From positions 558,001 to 622,000 of the forward strand of contig NZ_JACVAB010000002.1 in NCBI RefSeq assembly GCF_014851585.1: a stretch of 64,000 nt of DNA, read 5' to 3'. This DNA comes from Agrobacterium sp. AGB01. GTDB taxonomy: Bacteria; Pseudomonadota; Alphaproteobacteria; Rhizobiales; Rhizobiaceae. A program made the translations under genes and the position numbers. A model generated the notes under the pieces. It ran no database searches. It was not told the DNA's origin and saw only the letters and a program-made list of their open reading frames with translations. This document shows positions 63,415 through 64,000 of this stretch, one piece after another. How positions within the stretch are numbered: position 1 is the first letter of the stretch; each line of letters starts with the position of its first letter.

Positions 63415-64000
63415 TCACCCAGCGTTCGCATTGCGCCATGCCATGTACTCGTTAAGCGTTCTATTGGCGATGGATTCCATCGCGGCTGGTGTTACCGCCG
63501 CCCAAGGATCACTGCCTCTGCCCGACACGCTTTCCTGTCCCTGCAGACGGTGCAGACGGGCGCCATTGTTATCCAGCACATCCCACACAAAGACGATTGT
63601 CACTTTGCCGCCATCCGGGAAGGCGGAGAAGTAACCTTTGAGAATATGGTCGCTTGCCGTGTCGTTGGAACTGCGGATCGTCAAGCCTTTGGCGCGGGCT
63701 TCTGCGCCGAGTTGCCGTGACAACGGTGTGACGGCCTGAACCGGCGCGCCGATGATTGGCAAGAAACGAATGCTGCCGGACGATGACGCGGGCGCCAGCG
63801 ACGCGCTCTGCTGCTGCTGCTGTTGTGGTGGTTGCAACTGCTGTTGTTGCTGAACAGGCGGCTCTGACGTTACCGGCTGCTGATAGTCCTGATATTGCCC
63901 GGCACCGTTAGACAGGGCGTGCGCCTGCGCATCCAGCGTGTTTTGTGGACGGTAGGTCTGCCGTTGCGGCGGCTGGTAAGCCGTCTGGGTGTCTGCGGCA
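63415..64000 (-). CDS. 3' part of a Gln/Pro-rich, probably exported protein, cut by window edge
   Basis: 195 codons are open from the stop at 63417 to the window end, so the start lies beyond 64000. The N-terminal visible part is low-complexity, rich in Gln, Pro, Tyr and Ser (QQQQQ, PPQQQQQQS; encoded by caa/cag runs); the C-terminal 110 residues form a compact domain (GSIRFLPIIGAPVQAVTPLS ... EYMAWRNANAG). This layout fits an envelope lipoprotein, but the N-terminus needed to show it is missing. Function unknown. Confidence 0.75.
   Translation of the reverse strand, partial: AADTQTAYQPPQRQTYRPQNTLDAQAHALSNGAGQYQDYQQPVTSEPPVQQQQQLQPPQQQQQQSASLAPASSSGSIRFLPIIGAPVQAVTPLSRQLGAEARAKGLTIRSSNDTASDHILKGYFSAFPDGGKVTIVFVWDVLDNNGARLHRLQGQESVSGRGSDPWAAVTPAAMESIANRTLNEYMAWRNANAG

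Noticed and set aside
63780..63900. CAG/CAA repeat tract
   Set aside because: It is the coding sequence of a Gln-rich linker in an open frame, not an independent repeat element.

Overview
The window is chromosomal DNA from an alphaproteobacterium of the order Rhizobiales, most likely Rhizobiaceae (Agrobacterium/Rhizobium group). Grounds: a fused trpE(G) gene behind a WWW leader peptide, a TGA-N9-TCA iron-responsive (IRO/RirA-type) operator in front of a TonB-dependent receptor, a fused full-length cytochrome b in a petABC operon, a TrpE(G)/LeuA/PetABC/Prs gene content typical of rhizobial chromosomes, and moderately GC-rich coding DNA with ATGA start/stop overlaps. The genus is an inference. 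I saw no tRNA, rRNA, CRISPR array, insertion sequence or prophage.

Layout. 1-5929: a tight five-gene + strand operon of largely uncharacterised proteins (helical protein cut by the window edge, unknown protein, classic AAA ATPase, unknown protein, membrane-anchored DUF2333-like protein); this is the best candidate for an undescribed system. 6001-7500: a LuxR-type regulator with no luxI nearby and a YqhA/UPF0114 membrane protein. 7820-10294: iron-regulated haem-type TonB receptor. 10319-13668: extensin-like peptidase-fold protein, then the trp attenuation region and trpE(G). 13699-17779: DUF2459, glyoxalase-like, CDF metal efflux + queF, DUF2076, HupE/UreJ. 18007-25499: ClpP-like protease, BenE transporter, a leucine leader region and leuA, metallophosphoesterase, Nudix, glutathionyl-hydroquinone reductase, GNAT. 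25593-32428: a four-gene MoxR/DUF58/BatA-like/vWA-like operon on the - strand, divergent from DUF1285-Nudix-CCA-adding enzyme (32712-35217). 35221-37842: small proteins, hemF, trmL. 38019-42054: two tandem ABC half-exporters. 43311-47339: petABC (cytochrome bc1), a GFA-family protein and apt. 47362-50265: methyltransferase, a MaoC pair, DUF2157 protein. 50345-63206: the housekeeping run ychF, pth, rplY, prs on the - strand, interrupted by two accessory blocks: a periplasmic binding protein + GGDEF/EAL protein between pth and rplY, and a GAF-Fis regulator, an aldehyde dehydrogenase and a chemoreceptor between rplY and prs. The right edge cuts a Gln-rich probable envelope protein.

Regulatory themes. 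Two amino-acid biosynthetic genes (trpE(G) and leuA) are preceded by leader peptides with runs of the cognate codon; in both cases a plausible -35/-10 promoter places the transcription start at or within about two bases of the leader ATG, so both leaders look leaderless. rplY has tandem hairpins in its predicted 5' UTR. Three short ORFs with strong ribosome binding sites (38019, 43311, 59766) lie outside recognised genes. All assignments come from reading the sequence and recalling family features; no database search was run.
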